Shown here one piece after another: positions 1 through 12,460 of a stretch of DNA of 64,000 nt. The translations under genes were made by a program, and so were the position numbers. A model generated the notes under the pieces. It ran no database searches and was not told the origin of the DNA. It was given only the letters and a program-made list of their open reading frames with translations. Source of the stretch: Cyanophora paradoxa. Lineage: Eukaryota > Glaucocystophyceae > Cyanophorales > Cyanophoraceae. Positions within the stretch are counted from its first letter, which is position 1; every line of letters begins with the position of its first letter. The stretch is from assembly GCA_004431415.1 (NCBI GenBank), contig QPMI01000040.1:186001-250000 (forward strand), given 5' to 3'.

Positions 1-439
1 TCCGGAGCTCAGAAATCAGAAGACGCGAAGATTTTTCGTAAAGGCTTTGGCCAGGGGGCCTCCGAAGGGGCTGGCCCAAGGCCAGTGGCCTTGGGGGTGA
101 GGTAGGGGTGAGGCGCCGATTGAGCTTGCCGGCGAACCCGGCCCGGGCCCGACCCGACCCGGGGCGCCGCAGTGCGGGTCCGGCGCCTCCGCCCCGCCCC
201 GCTCCGCGGGCGCGCTTGCTCTTGCTCGTGATCACTCGCGTTTGAGCTTGCCCTTGGGCGGCCGCACGAACACGCTGCGAGCGCGGCCTCAGAAAGAGAG
301 TTCGAAAGAGATTAGATCTCAAACAATCCTCTTTTCAGAAAGTCCGGCCTCTAGACAGCCTCCCTGGGGTACATCTGGATGTAATCCATATAAAGGAGCG
401 GGATCTAGAGCGAAAGGCAAGGCGAGATCAAGGTCTAGA

Positions 440-3400
440 TCAAGGGCGGGAGGCGAGGCACCGGAGGATGATGTAGGCCATGAGGCGGAAGCCGACGATG
501 AGGCAGAGGAGCCACACGAAGTAGAGCCCGACCGACACCTGCCGGGGGGGAAGAAGGGGGGGGGGGGGGGGGGGGGGGAAGGGGTCAGTCATGTGGGTCA
601 TGTGGCCATCTAGAAACGTAGCTCCTGATTCTAAACCTAGCTTCTAGCTGAACGCTTGGGCGCGCGCCCGAGCTGAACTTGGGCACGCGCCCGACAGTGG
701 AGCCGGCGACCGGCCGCGGGGAGGAGGGGCGGGGCGGGGCGCACGCCCTCGAGGCCGAGGCGGCGGAGGATGACGTCACCGTTCGGCGTCGGGCACTGGC
801 CCCTGCGCGCCCGCCCCAGCCCCGGTCAACGCGCGCGGCCGAAGGGGGCCAAAGGAGGCCGCGGGGGAGACGGCGGGCTGGATGGAAGCTCGGAAGGAAG
901 CTTTGAGGCACGGGGCGGGGCGGGGCGGGGATCATGGGCACCCGACGAGCTCCGAGGGCTCGTTCTAATTTCTAGAAGCCCAGCTTCTAGCTTCTAACTT
1001 CAGGCTAGGAAGAGGGCTGGTTAAATGGGAGCTATGGGAGCGCAATCTTGGAATCTTAATCTTGGATGGTGAGCGGGGCGGGGATCATGGGCACCCGACG
1101 AGCTCGGAGGGCTCGCAGGAGAACTGCACCCCGCTGAACCTGCGCCCGCGCCGTGAGGGACCCAGGACACCACAGCCGAGACCAAGCCCTTCCCCTAGGG
1201 CCTGGGCCCCGAGGGCGGACGCGGCCCCGCCGTGAGGGGCGCGAGGGGGCGCCCTAGGAGACCGCGGGGGGCTCGGCGCGGGGGGCCCGGGCCCACTCAC
1301 TCGTTAATGGCCACGATCGCGAAGCCGTCTGCAGAGGGGGGGGGAAGAGAGAGGGGGTACAATGTTGGCTGGAGGCCCGGGGTCAGCCGCGGGCGGCGCG
1401 CGCACATTTGACGAAGGAGAGCCACTGCCGGGCGCGGGCGGTGAGCGGGGGGAATCGCGCGGGGCGGGGCCGGGGCCGGGGCGGGCGGGGCGGGGCCGGG
1501 TCCGAGGCAAGGGCGGGGCGGGCGGGGCGGGGCGGGGCCATGGGTACCTGAATCCAGCGGAGCCAGACGGGGATAGTGTCGTTGTTCGCTGTTGTTCCAA
1601 GGTCAGAGGTGGGTGCAACCGGCCGTTTCGAGCCGAGGCCCGCGCGGGAGTCCGCTCGGCCCGGCCAGGCCAGGCCCGGCCCGCGCCCCGCTATGTATCT
1701 AGGCCCCGGCGCCGGCGTCGCCGCCCCGGGCGGACCGTAGAAGCCGCCGAAGAGGAGGAGGATGATGGTCGTCGTCGACCCGATCGCCGTCGCCGCCTGC
1801 GCATGCCGCCCAAGGCGCGCTGGTCAGCCGGGCATGCGGGCGTCGGGAAGCCAGGGCGAAAGAAGGAGGCGGCACCTGGACGTTCGGGGAGGCGGCGCTC
1901 ACCGCCAGCCCCACGCTCTGCGGGCCCCAAGCGATCCGATCCGATCAGATCGGCCCGGGGCGGGGCGGGGCGGGGCGGGGCCCCCGCGCGCGGCTTCAGG
2001 CCGACGGGTCTGGGGCGGGGGTGGGGGTGGGTCTGGGGCGGGGTGGGGGGGGGGGGGGCGGCAGCTGTGGGCGTTGGCCCAGCTAGGCCTAGGGGCCGGC
2101 GGGGCGGGGCGGGGCGGGGGGCGGGCCTGGCCGGCGACGTAGAATTAGATCCCTCGCGGGTGTGGCGGAGGCGCTAGGCGTGCTTCCGTTCAAGAAGCGG
2201 ACGTGGCGGGGGCGGGGCGGGGGGCGGGCCTGGCCGGCGACGGCGGTGGTGATGACGGCGGCGAGGAAGAGGAGGAAGTAGTTGAAGCCCGCCCGCAGGC
2301 TGCCGAGCGGGCGCGGGGGGGCCAGTCAGTGAGGTCCATGGGCCCAGCGGCCGCAGTGGGGCGAGGCTAAGCTAAGGGGCGGGAGCGGGGGCGGGGGCGG
2401 GGCGGGGGCGGGGGCGGGGGGCGGACTTGACCATCCAGTAGGAGATGAAGCAGAAGAGGACGGGGAAGAAGACGATGAAGGGCAGGTCCACCTGCCGCGC
2501 GTCACAGAGACTCAGGCCAAAGCTAGCTAGCAACTTCCTTGTCCTGTGTTTCTAAGACTAAGGTCCACATGTACAAAGGCTAAGGACAAGGCTGCGACAA
2601 AGCTGCGCTTTGCGCGGGGCGGGGCGGGGGCGGGGTGTCTCGCACGGCGGACTTGGCGAGGAAGTAGGAGGAGACGCGGTACCACCCGCCCGTCCGCTCC
2701 CGCAGGAACACGCTCTGCGCCCTCGTCAGCGCCAGCAGCGCGAGGGCCGGCCTCGAGCGTGCGTGCGGGTCGCCGCTATCTATCTATCGCCGCCGCCAGA
2801 GCACGCGGGGAGGGGCCGCCGTCGGGTCGCCGCTATCTATCGCGCTCGCCAGAGGGTCGCCGCTATCTATCGCCGCCAGCGCCCTTGAGCACGCTATCTA
2901 TCTATCGGGGAGGGGCGGGGAGCTCAAGGGCGGGGTTCGCTCGCCTTCTCCTCGGGGAAGAGGGTCAGCGTGTTGAAGAGCGCCTGGAAGCACTGCGCGC
3001 CCGCGGCGTCAGGCGGGGGCGGAGCTTAGACTCGCGAAGCCTTATTGTGATCAGAGCAGAAGATTTAGAGTTCGAAGCCGGCTAAGCTAGCGCTGGTTGA
3101 GACATCGGGGGCGGAAGCGGGGGCAGAGCTTAGACGCCTAGGGCGAAGACACTCGTAAGCCAACGGAGGGCCTCGGGCGGCGCTTAGAGGGGCCGGAGGG
3201 ATGAGCGGCCGAAGGCCTAGCGAAAAATCGAAGCGAAGGGGGCGGGGCGGGCCCGCTTGATGACGATGAAGAAGAGGACGCCCCAAGGCCCCTCTATCCT
3301 GGCTGGGGGGCGGGGGGGGGGGGGGGGGGGAGGGGGGGGTAATCCTCTCTAAGGCCCTTAAGGCTGGCTGGGGGGGGCGGGGCGGGAGCTTAAGGGGGCG

Positions 3401-6400
3401 GCCTGGCTGATGACGACGACTAAGAGCCTCTATAGAGCTCTAAGATGGGCGGGGCCCGCTCTATCTATCACACCAACTTTCACCTGGTTGATGATGATGA
3501 AGAAGAGGACGCCCTGCCGGTTCTGGATCGCCCGCTGCGAGTAGTCTGCGGGGGAGGGGCGGGGCGTGTGGGTGGCGGCGCGGCGGGGGCGAGTAGTCTG
3601 CCGGCGGGGGCGGTGCGTGGGTGGCGGGGGCCGGGCGGGGGTGGGGTTGGGCGGGTGGGTGCGGGTGAGAGATAGCTTTGGGTGGCTTGGGTCTCTGGGC
3701 GTGCCTCGTCTTAAGGTGGCCTAAGGTCCCTCTGGCGCGGGGCGGGGCGGGGCGGGGGCGGACCGACGCGGAGGTAGATGAGGCCGATGAGCACCGCCAG
3801 CACGATCGTCTGGTGGGTAGAGGGGGTGGGGGGGGGGGGGGGGGGGGGGTTCAGCGTCGGCAAGGGCGGGGCGGGGCGGGGCAGGGCGGGGGAGCGGGGC
3901 GGGGGTACCTGGGCGAAGCGGGCGATGATGGCCGCGCGGTTGCGGATGGCGTCGCGCCACGCCCGCACCGCCAGCAGCCGCAGCTGCGTCCCGAACCCCG
4001 CCTGCAGGGAAGACCGCGGCCGAGAGCTCAGGAAGAGGCAGGGGGCCGCGCGAAGACCGGGCGGCTGTTAAAGCGGGTCTCTAGATCTAGATCTTTTAGC
4101 CTGTGGCCCGGATCCAGATAGGAGAGGGAAGAAGGATTCGAGCTCGAGCTCGCCTCGGCGCGCCTCGTACTTGCGGCGGTGGAGCTCGACGGCCTAAGCC
4201 CTAAGCCAGCACTCGGCTAGCCTTCTGGCCTCCCTAAGCCCTAAGCCCTAAGCTTTGGAACGCGCCTCGTACTTGCGGCGGTGGAGCTCGACGGCCTCGG
4301 CGGGTACGTGGCACTCCACCCCGCGCTCCTCGGGCGACGACTCCGCGAAGGCCCCCTGCAGCTCCAGCAGCCTGCGGGGCGGGGAGGAGGGAGGGAGGGG
4401 GCGGTCAAGGCAGGGAGGGAGGGAGGGAGGGAGGGCGGCCAGGGCAGCAGGGCAGCAGGGGGATGGGGCGATCAAGCCAAGCGGGGAGGGATGGGGGGGA
4501 GGGTAGCGAGGCAGGCAGGCAGGCAGGCAGGCAGTACACAGGCTTCGTGATATCGATTCTAGTTCAATGAAGAAATGAAGAGGGGCAAAGAGGGGCAGTC
4601 TAGTTTGGGGGGAGGGAGGGAGAATGGGGCGGCGGTCATCAAGCGGGGGAGGGGGGAGGGAGGCCAAGGCAGGTAGGCAGGCAGTACTAAGCTTAGGGCT
4701 TCGTGATTCTAGTTTCAAGGTAAGAAGGGCAGGCAGCAAAGCAGATCCTAGTTTCTGAGGCTAGGCCCCGTGATTCTAGTCTAGTCTTGGGGCGGTTCGG
4801 CTTCGGAGGGGGGGGGGGGGGGGGGGGGGTACCGGGCGCGGGAGGACTTCTCCTTCTCCGGGGTCCGCCGGTCCACGTTGATAATGTCCTGCGCGCGCCC
4901 CGTGAGCTTAGCGGGAGATCTTAGAGGATTAGGGGAGGGAAGAAAGAGGGGGTGGGGCGGGGCGGGGCGGGGTACCAGGAAGTAGTCGGCCGGGTTGACG
5001 TACTGCGGGCACTTGTACCCCAGCCTGCCGCCGCGCCGCGCCGCGCCCCCGGGCGCTCAGCACATGCGTGCGGGGCTCTCGAAGCGGGCGGGGCGGAGCG
5101 GAAAGCCCAGCATCCGCTCTCTAACTAACTAACTTCGACGTTTCGCTCGCTCGAAAGATTCTAGCGTCTTAGACATCTATCTATCTCTAGCTCGGCGCTC
5201 CCTCCCTCCCTCCCTCTTAACTTCGCTCCCCCTCCAACCGCGTGCACCGGTCGAAGTATGGGACGGCGACGGATGCCTTCCCGAAGAAGATCTGGTGGCC
5301 CTGCGCACGACACGCGCGGGAGGTCGGGCCCGAGCAGCTGCAGGCAGACAGGAGCGGAGGGAAGCTTCTAAGGAAGCCGGTGCCGGCTTCGGGTTCGCTA
5401 GGGTGGCGACCCACCCCTTCCGGCCCTCTCCCTCGCGCCCCTAGATCCCCTCCCAGGGCGGGGCCCAGGGGGGTGGGTGGTGGGTGGTGGGGGGTGGGGG
5501 TGGGGGGGGGGGTGGGGGGAGGAGATCCTAGTGGGTAGATCCCCGCCCTTAGAGACGGGGGCGGGCCTCGGAGATGAGGAGCTAGTGCCTAGAGCCTAGA
5601 TGCCCTAGCTCCCTGGGGAGCGGCGGGGCGGGGGCGGCGGACCTCGGAGATGAGGAGGAGGTAGTCGAAGAGGTGGTACATCGACGACGACGGCTGGTGC
5701 AGCACCTGCACGAGGGGGGGGGGTGGGGGGGTGGGGGTAGAGGAGGTGGGGGGGGAGGAAAGGGGGCGGAGGCACCGTCATGACGGTGCGGCCGCTGGCG
5801 GGGGTCGCGCGCGCGCGCGGGCGGGCGGGTCAGAGAGCCGTTGAAAACAGGGCCGGGCTGCCCGTGGGCGCCTCGCGTCTAGGGCCATAGGGAGTGGCGC
5901 TAGGCGTGGCGCTTGTAGCTTGACGTTGCTCGGGATCGTGGCCGGGGGCCGCGGCCGGGAGGGCCTAGGGCTAGGGCCTAGGCCGGGGCGTGGCGCTAGT
6001 AGCTAGGCCCCTCCTGCTCCTCCTCCAAGCTTAACAGCGGGGGCGGGGGCGGGGGCGCGGGGGCGCGGGGGCGCGAGGGCGCGGGGGCGGGCGGGGGCAC
6101 CGGCGGGCGAGCTCGTCGAGGGTCTCGATGAGGGAGAGCGCCGAGAAGGAGTCCAGCCCCGACGTCGGCTGCGAACGAAGTTAAGGGGGTGGGGGGGGTG
6201 GGCTCTGGTGGCAGCTGAAGCGCCCGCTTAGAACTAAGAACCAAGCACTAACTGCCAGGAGGATCCTATTTGATCGCAGCTAAACGGCAGCTAAATTGAA
6301 CCGCAGCCCATCTAAACCGACGTCGGCTGCGGACGAAGTTTAGGGCTTAGAGGAGGGGGAGCGGGGGGGCGGAGGGAGGGGAGGGGGGGTCGACTCGTAC

Positions 6401-6799
6401 GAGCCGCTGTGTGTTATCACTTCACGAGCCCCGGCCCAGCCTACGAACTAAGAACCTAAGAACTGCCAAAACGGCAGCTAGACCGCTGTCGCTATCGGAC
6501 TAAGGGGCCGGTATCGCAGCTAAACGGCAGCATAGCGAGTATGTTCAACAGATACCGATAGCGAAGCTAAACGGTATTAGTAGATTAGTTGGATTAGTTA
6601 GATTAGATTAGATTAGATTAGATTAGATTAGATTAGACTAAACGGCAGCATCATCTACGCTAGACCGCTCGCTTTTCAACTAATCTAATCCCGCCCCAGC
6701 CCGCACCTCGTCGAGGAAGAGGACGGAGGGGTCGGTGACGAGCTCCACCCCGATCGCCGTCCGCTTCCGCTCCCCGCCCGACACCCCCTGCAAGGAAGG

Positions 6800-6845
<46 letters not shown>

Positions 6846-8898
6846 TGTGTGGGAGGAGGGGTGGCGGGGGTAGCTCTGGCTCTGGCTCTAGGCCGCCCAA
6901 CACGCTCCTACCCCCCGCGGGGGGGAGAGGCCGGGGGGGGGAAGGCGAGGGGGGGGTAGCGCACGCGGACGCCGTGGCCCCCGATGATCGTGTTCTGCGC
7001 CGGCGTGCACGTGAGCTCTTAGAGGGCTCCTGAAACTCCTAAAAAGCTCTTAAAGCTCTTAAAGAGCTCCCAAAGCTTTCAAAAAGGTTTTAAAGAGCTC
7101 TCAGAGAGCTCTTACAGCTCTTGGAACCTCGTTGGCTCTAGCTTGGGCCCGCGGGAGCTCGAGCTCAAGCACGAGAGCCAAGCGGCTTCATTCAGGCTTC
7201 GAAGGCTCGAGGTTGGAGAACTGGAGAAGCCTAGGGAAGAGCTCCCGTCCCCGAGCTCACCGCGACGTGCCGGATGCCGAGCCTGCCGCCGGCGGAAGAC
7301 GTCAGAAGAAGAAGAGAGGTGCGGAGCCCGAGCGCCAGGGACGGGCCGCGGGAGGGGGGAGGGAGGGGGGTACGCTGCTCACTCGTCCATGACGGCGTCG
7401 ACGTGGCGCTTCTTCTCCGCGTGGTCCATCGTCCGCGAGAGGCGGAGCTGCGAACGAAGGAGGGGGGTACGGCGTGACGCGGAGCTCGAGGCTCGAGCGC
7501 GGCTCGGCGCCGCAGCGTGGCCGCGCCTGGGCGCTCAGCATAAGGGTCTCCCGGACGGTGAGGGTCTGTCCGGGGAAGTGAGGGGGGTACTGGGTTGAAT
7601 CACCGCGGGGGGTACGCGCCTTGAACATGAGGTCGTCCTGCATGACGTACCCGCAGAGGCGCCGGAAGTCCTTCGTCACAGGTCTGCAGGGGTACGGGTT
7701 CGAATTCAGGCCGGGCTCCCTGGACGGGTACGGGGTACGCACTTTCCGTTGACGAGGAGGGTACCGCGAATGACGCCGGACGCCACGCGGTCAGCAATGA
7801 CGTTCCTGGGGCGGGTCAGGGGGGGGAAAGGAGGGTCGGGACGCGTCGCGGCTCGCATGAGCGTTGTTTTGCCGCTGCGGAGTGACAGTGAGGCGGGCCG
7901 GGCAGGCGGAGCTGGGCCGGAATCATGTACCCGCCGGAAGGCCCTGCGGGTTGGGGGCGGAGCAGGCGGGCGCAAGCGCTGAGAGAAGGAAATGCGCGGC
8001 GGGTGCACAGCGGGGATGGCACCCTGCGCGGGATCGCGCGGCCGGAGCGTCGGTCGGATCAAATTCAAAAGCGCGGCACGTGCACGCGCACGCACCAGGA
8101 TTGCGACGATGTCCCCTGGCTTCGCGCAGCCCTGAAATCGAATCGAAATGAGGCGTGGGCCGGTTCAAGGATAGCCGCCAGAAAGGGCGGGAAGTTCGAA
8201 CCTTGACCCCTTTCAGAATCTCCTTCTGCTCGGCCTTGCGGCCGCGCCCAACCGTGATCGTGTACCGCAGATCCTTCCATTGAATCGTTATCGGCGCGCG
8301 CGTGGTCGTCATGTCGAGGAAGCGGCCGTGGTCAGCGCTTCTGCGCCCTCCTGCACCGCCGTTTTCGGGCGGCGAGGACGGCGGGGAAGAAGGCGGGCCG
8401 CCGTTGCCGGCGACGCTCGAAGGCGGAGTTGGTTGGATCTTCTGGCCCCCGAGCGCTAACAGGGGCGTCCTGTGCGTGAGGGCGGGGCGCGGGGACGAGG
8501 CAGCAGAGTCGACGTCTGCGGAACAGAGATGCGCGCTTCGGAGGCGGCTCGACCAGGCGAACGCCGGCGAACGCACTCCAGATGATCGGATGCTGGCCCA
8601 CAGAGCCGACGTACGTGCGCGCGGGAGCGCGCGTGCCGGTGCCGTTGAGGCCCGCGGGAAGCGCGGGCTCGCCAGGCGCAGGCGCGGGATGCGGCGCGCT
8701 CCCGCCGCGTGCCATTCCTTCTCTCCGACCGGCGTTCTCCGCGGGTGAGACCCACGGCCCGAAGCTCGACGCGCGCTCGTAGGACGGGAGGTTTGTTGGG
8801 TCCTGCCCGCGCGCCGCCATCGGCGTGTACTCGACTGCGTGCGATGAAGCGGCATCGAAAGCAGGCGAAGCCGTCATTTCCGGGCGGCTGCGATACAT
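440..8898 (-). CDS. ABCG-family half-transporter, about 25 exons (span)
   Basis: ATP-driven membrane transporter of the ABCG (White/WBC) half-size type, nucleotide-binding domain first and membrane domain second. Reading the minus strand from 8898, an N-terminal tail is followed by a strand with [12 protein letters not shown] (about 8280) and KEILKGVK. The Walker A region is split over small exons ([12 protein letters not shown] at about 8120, then GKTTLM at about 7870). [20 protein letters not shown] follows, then the Q-loop exon [10 protein letters not shown] (about 7640), [13 protein letters not shown], the signature [12 protein letters not shown] (about 6770) with Walker [28 protein letters not shown], and [20 protein letters not shown]. 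Membrane exons include [15 protein letters not shown] (about 3790), [33 protein letters not shown] (about 2470), [32 protein letters not shown] and the C-terminal [18 protein letters not shown], ending in a TGA at 440-442. The Walker A exon join appears one base short (GP-S frame), which may be a homopolymer error. Substrate cannot be told from sequence. Confidence 0.9.
6601..6636. repeat. (GATTA)n microsatellite in ABCG intron
   Basis: Seven tandem GATTA units, preceded by looser TTAGATTAG copies from about 6580. It lies in an ABCG intron, between the Walker B exon and the PTSGLDS exon. It resembles telomere-like simple repeats only superficially (5-base unit). Confidence 0.85.
6803..6844. 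repeat. Poly-G run of 42 (C tract before a splice acceptor)
   Basis: Uninterrupted run of 42 G. On the transcribed minus strand it is a pure C tract immediately upstream of the CTTGCAG acceptor of the ABCG signature-motif exon, so it occupies the polypyrimidine-tract position. Similar runs sit at 556-578, 3828-3849, 4808-4829 and 37033-37056 in introns of minus-strand genes. Confidence 0.9.
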
Positions 8899-9087
8899 TG
8901 CCTGACAGGCGCGCGCGCCGGAGCTGATGCCGAGGAGGCGTTCAATCTCGAAGCGCGGGTGCTCTCGCGCGGTCGCACAGGGCTAACGCGCTCGAATTCA
9001 GCCGCTCGTGCTCGCCCTGCGTCGGTCACGCAACTCTGCCCGGGTACTGCACCTTTCGGAGCACGGCGAGCGGCGGCAGCAGGCACC
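8899..9087. promoter_or_regulatory. Divergent promoter between ABCG and cytochrome b5 genes
   Basis: Only 189 bases separate the two facing-away start codons, so both promoters must lie here or overlap the 5' ends. No TATA-like box is obvious; the stretch is GC-rich with CpG-containing motifs. Assigned from gene layout, not from a recognised element. Confidence 0.5.
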
Positions 9088-9966
9088 ATGGACCCGGCGG
9101 ATATCGACAAGCTGATGGATCACCCGCTGTTCGACGTGTTTCTGACGGTCCTCGCCGGCGCCGTGCTCATGTTCCTGTACACGAAGTTCTTCACGACCGG
9201 CAAGAAGGCCGACGAGCTCGGTGCGCCGCGCGCTTGCGGGCCGACAGCCGCTGCGGAGACGGCGGCGGCTATCCGTGCCTGCTGGCCGACGACGCCGCGA
9301 TAGCCGCTGACATCAACGGCCCCGCCCGTCCCGCGCCCGCGCAGCGGCGGAGACGGCGGCGAAGATCGAGAAGCAGCGGAAGGCACAGGTGCTAGACGCG
9401 TCGACGGCGGCGCGGCGCGCTGACGGCACATTTGATCCGTGACTCGGCCCCGCCAGAACAAGGGCGAGGCCAAGTCTTACACGCTGGAGGAGGTGGCGAA
9501 GCACAAGAACGAGGGCGACCTGTGGCTCATCATCAAGAACAAGGCCCGCGCCGGCGGCCGCCTCGGCCGCCTCCCGCCGCACTCTGTGCTCACGCGGCGC
9601 CGCGCCGGAGCGCAGGTCTATGACTTCAGCAAGTACGCCGACCAGCACCCGGGCGGCAGGGCTATCTTCAACCAGGCGAGCGGGCGATGTCCTCGACCCC
9701 GGCCCGGCCCCGGCCCCGGCCGCGGCCTCGCTGACGCGGGGCGCAGGCCGGCGAGGACGCGACGGAGGGATTCTCGGGCGACCAGCACCCGGAGCGCGTC
9801 TGGACCATGATCCCAGACGTGCGAACCCGTCCCCGTCCCCGTCCCCGCCCATGCCACCAGCGCTGCTCGCTCGCTCACTCGCCCGCTTCGTTCGCTTCGC
9901 CAGTACTACATCGGCGAGCTGACTCCCGAAGCAATCCAAGCGCTGAGCCAGCAGGGGAAGAAGTGA
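9088..9966 (+). CDS. Cytochrome b5-domain protein with N-terminal membrane anchor, 6 exons
   Basis: Heme-binding electron carrier. Exons read as 9088-9220, 9345-9388, 9457-9543, 9616-9675, 9747-9818 and 9904-9966 (TGA). Residues about 14-35 (VFLTVLAGAVLMFLYTKFF) form one membrane segment, followed by a charged linker (TAAKIEKQRKAQ). The b5 fold follows: YTLEEVAKHKNEGDLWLII, VYDFSKYADQHPGG (first heme His in HPGG), EDATEGFSGDQHPERV (second heme His) and YYIGELTPEAI. Both axial histidines are present, so heme binding is expected. The anchor is N-terminal, unlike the C-terminal anchor of classic microsomal b5. Two of the five introns (after 9543 and 9675) need GC donors (AAG|GCCCGC and CAG|GCGAGC). 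The electron partner is unknown. Confidence 0.92.
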
Positions 9967-10650
9967 GCAGCAAGCACTATCACGGGCGCGACGGGCCGAG
10001 CCGGTACTCTCCCGGCTCGGGTCCGTCGACATTGGCGCAGATGGTAAAGCTCCAAAGCTTTCGTCAGGTAGGTAGCAAAGTATATGTTTAGATACAGTTG
10101 CAGAGACGATATTGATTAATCACGAATTCGAAGAGCGCGCTTCAGCTTATCGACAAGATATCATAGTATCCTTGCTCAAGACTGCTTGCGATCGACCCAT
10201 GTCTTGAGGGTCACTAGTACTGGCCATATGCATGGGCCAGCAGGAGCCTCCCCGGGCCCCACCGTACGCGTGCCACAGCCAACACTGCGCGCCCCACGGG
10301 GTTTCAACTTTTTTTTGAATAGGCCTAGGCCTACTAAGATAAGAAGAACGTCGTGGCAATGGATCCGGAGGCAAAATTGATGAGCCTACAAAGAACGCTG
10401 AGGACAAAATTGATCAACCTACGAAGATGAACGTACATGTATACTACTGGTACAAAGCCCGTAGAGCTTAAGCTGCATGCCTGCCTGCCTGTCTATCTGT
10501 CTGTCCCTCCGAAACGTAATCTGTGTACTGCCATTTACTGTTACGTGTATCTGTTCGATACGAAGGCGCTGCTGAACAATTCTGCAAATCGAGTGCGGGC
10601 GGACTGTCGCAAAAGGGTATCGAATAATGAATAGAGCGAGCCGTTCGGAG
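9967..10650. other. Intergenic region
   Basis: I see no convincing gene. The stretch is less GC-rich than the genes and full of short palindromes, such as the CATATGCATGGGCC run near 10227. A CTGCCTGCCTGTCTATCTGTCTGT microsatellite-like patch lies near 10478-10503. Confidence 0.6.
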
Positions 10651-10656
10651 TTCGAG

Positions 10657-11024
10657 CTAGGATGGCTGGAGGTGGAGAATCCTGGCCGCAGCGCCCAGGA
10701 TGGCGGACGGGATAGCGGGCACGGAAAAGGCGGGTAGGGCCGGCAGGGCCGGAAGCGCCGGCAGGCCAGGGAGGGGTACGGATTCGGGGTGGGTGATCGC
10801 GGCGGCTGCGGCGGCGAGGGGTATGGCGGCCGCGGCGGCGAAGGCGGAGGCGCAGGAGCGAGGGGGGTACTGGCTGGCGGCGATCTGGATCCGCCGGTAG
10901 AGGTAGGAGCTGGACCCGAACTCGCGCAGGAGCTCGAGCGGGGATCGGTAGGCGAGCGGCGTGAAGCGGGCGCGGACGCGGCCGGCCAAGCCGTAGAAGC
11001 TGTGCGGCCGGATCCTGTGCCCAT
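10657..11024 (-). CDS. Possible terminal exon(s) downstream of the MORN gene
   Basis: The minus strand holds an open stretch with YGLAGRVRARF, PLELLREFGSSSYLYRR and IQIAASQ, then Ala/Pro-rich sequence that could be intron. It does not match a family I recognise. It may be the 3' end of the MORN gene, joined across an intron containing the GGCAAGC tandem repeats at about 11060-11098, or a separate small gene. Codon use is coding-like only over about 10870-11000. Confidence 0.3.
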
Positions 11025-11051
11025 CCGACTCGCAGCCTGCAGCCGGGCGCG

Positions 11052-12260
11052 TCAGCTAGGCGGCAAGCGGCAAGCGGCAAGCGGCAAGCGGCGCAGGGCG
11101 CGTACTGTCGGTGGGAGGTGCGCTAGCAGGGGGCGACCCCGATGATGAGCCGCTCGACGAGCAAGGAATGTCCTGAAGCAATCCGCGCAGCCCACTCCGA
11201 GAGCGTTCCTGCGCGGCCGCGTCAGCATCGCGGGCCGCGAGCGGCGCGCGCGTCGCTTCGCACGCACGGCGGCCCGGGCGTTGAGGGCTGTCAGCGCCCG
11301 CGGCGAGCGAACGTCGTCGTCCGACGCCGAGGAGGAGCACGGCTGGCCGAGATCCTCGACGTGCACGCCGGGCGCGCGGGGCGGGTCCTTCAGGAGCCGC
11401 AGGCGCGCGGCCAACAGCCGCGCTGTCTCTCGGTCGTCCACCGCCTCGAAGCCCTCGTCCGCGTTGCGGCTCGCAACCTCTCGATCCCGCCTGTATTCAA
11501 CGATGCGCGTTCGGCGCGACCCGTTGCTCGCCACGATCGTCTCGCAGAACTCGCCTTCCCGGCGATTCCGCTTCCACTGGCCGCGGACGCGCAGGTTGCC
11601 GTCCCGCGAGACCAGAACGCCATCGCCGTGTCTTCTATCGTCCAGCCACTGCGCCGCAATCATCAGCAACGTGCGCGCGAATGAGACGTCCAGATCAAAT
11701 CGCACCCCGCCAACGTGAACGGAGCCGTCCGACCCCACGAAGATTCCTTCGCCACATCTGCAATCCTCTTCCCATGTGCCTTCGTGAATAGAGCCATCCC
11801 AGTAGCTCAGCTGCGCTCGATAAGTCACACAGACTGGTCGGAAGTAGTTCGGATAGGATGTACCTTGCCGTGCCCGTGCATGCGGCCACGCTTCCAAGAA
11901 CCGCTATATATCGACTGGTCGCCGTACTTCTGCGTCCCGATTCCGTGCTTGAGGCCTGCAGCGGACGATGCCGTTTCAAGCCTTGCTCAAGAGGCAGAGC
12001 GGTGCTCTCGCAGGGCGTCGCGAGCACCTCGCTTCCACTCTCCATCATACACGGAGCCCTCCGGCGTCGTCAGCACCCCCGAGCCCCATCGCCTGGTAAC
12101 GCTGTCAGCTGCGGGCACTCAAACGAACTCGTCGGGGCGCGCACAGATTGTGCTTTCTCTGACCCATGTAGCACCTCCCATCGTCGTAATGATCCGTCGA
12201 CAGGACGAAGTCGGCTCCCGACGCCGACTCCGCTTGCGCGGGAATGCCGACGCTGCAAAA
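11052..12260 (-). CDS. MORN-repeat protein (5' end uncertain)
   Basis: MORN repeats (about 23 residues, YxGxxxxGxxHGxG type) form beta-hairpin stacks that often bind membranes or scaffold cytoskeleton. Minus-strand repeats seen in order: DDGRCYMGQRKHN (about 12200), GVLTTPEGSVYDGEWKRG (about 12060), YWDGSIHEGTWEEDCRCGEG then FVGSDGSVHVGG (about 11800-11710), and DDRRHGDGVLVSRDG with RGQWKRNRREGEF (about 11650-11550). A charged tail follows (DRETARLLAARLRLLKDPP, then SSSASDDD), with a stop at 11052-11054. The last coding-like bases are a run of GGCAAGC repeats, which may really be intron. The first exon and start codon were not found. Confidence 0.65.
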
Positions 12261-12460
12261 GGGTCAGCGCCGCCCGGGAGGCCGGGGCGCGCGGGGCCAG
12301 CTATGAATCCAGCCTCGTGGAGGCCGAAACTTGCCTCGGCGAGCGTCTTTCCATCGCGGCCTCCGACCGCCTCCGCCTCTGATTTCTGTACCGGGGCTCA
12401 GGGGGTACAAGACGATCGAAGATTGTGGTTTGGATGGACGGGCCCGGGCTGCCAATGGCG

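Noticed and set aside
1362-2177. Long open frames on the plus strand opposite the ABCG gene (here and at 242-613, 3678-4121, 7143-7598)
   Set aside because: Gly/Arg/Pro-rich shadows caused by very high GC. They lie antisense to exons with clear ABCG motifs.
6601-6636. GATTA array as an interstitial telomere
   Set aside because: The unit is five bases and does not match the known TTAGGG- or TTTAGGG-type repeats. It is intronic and short.
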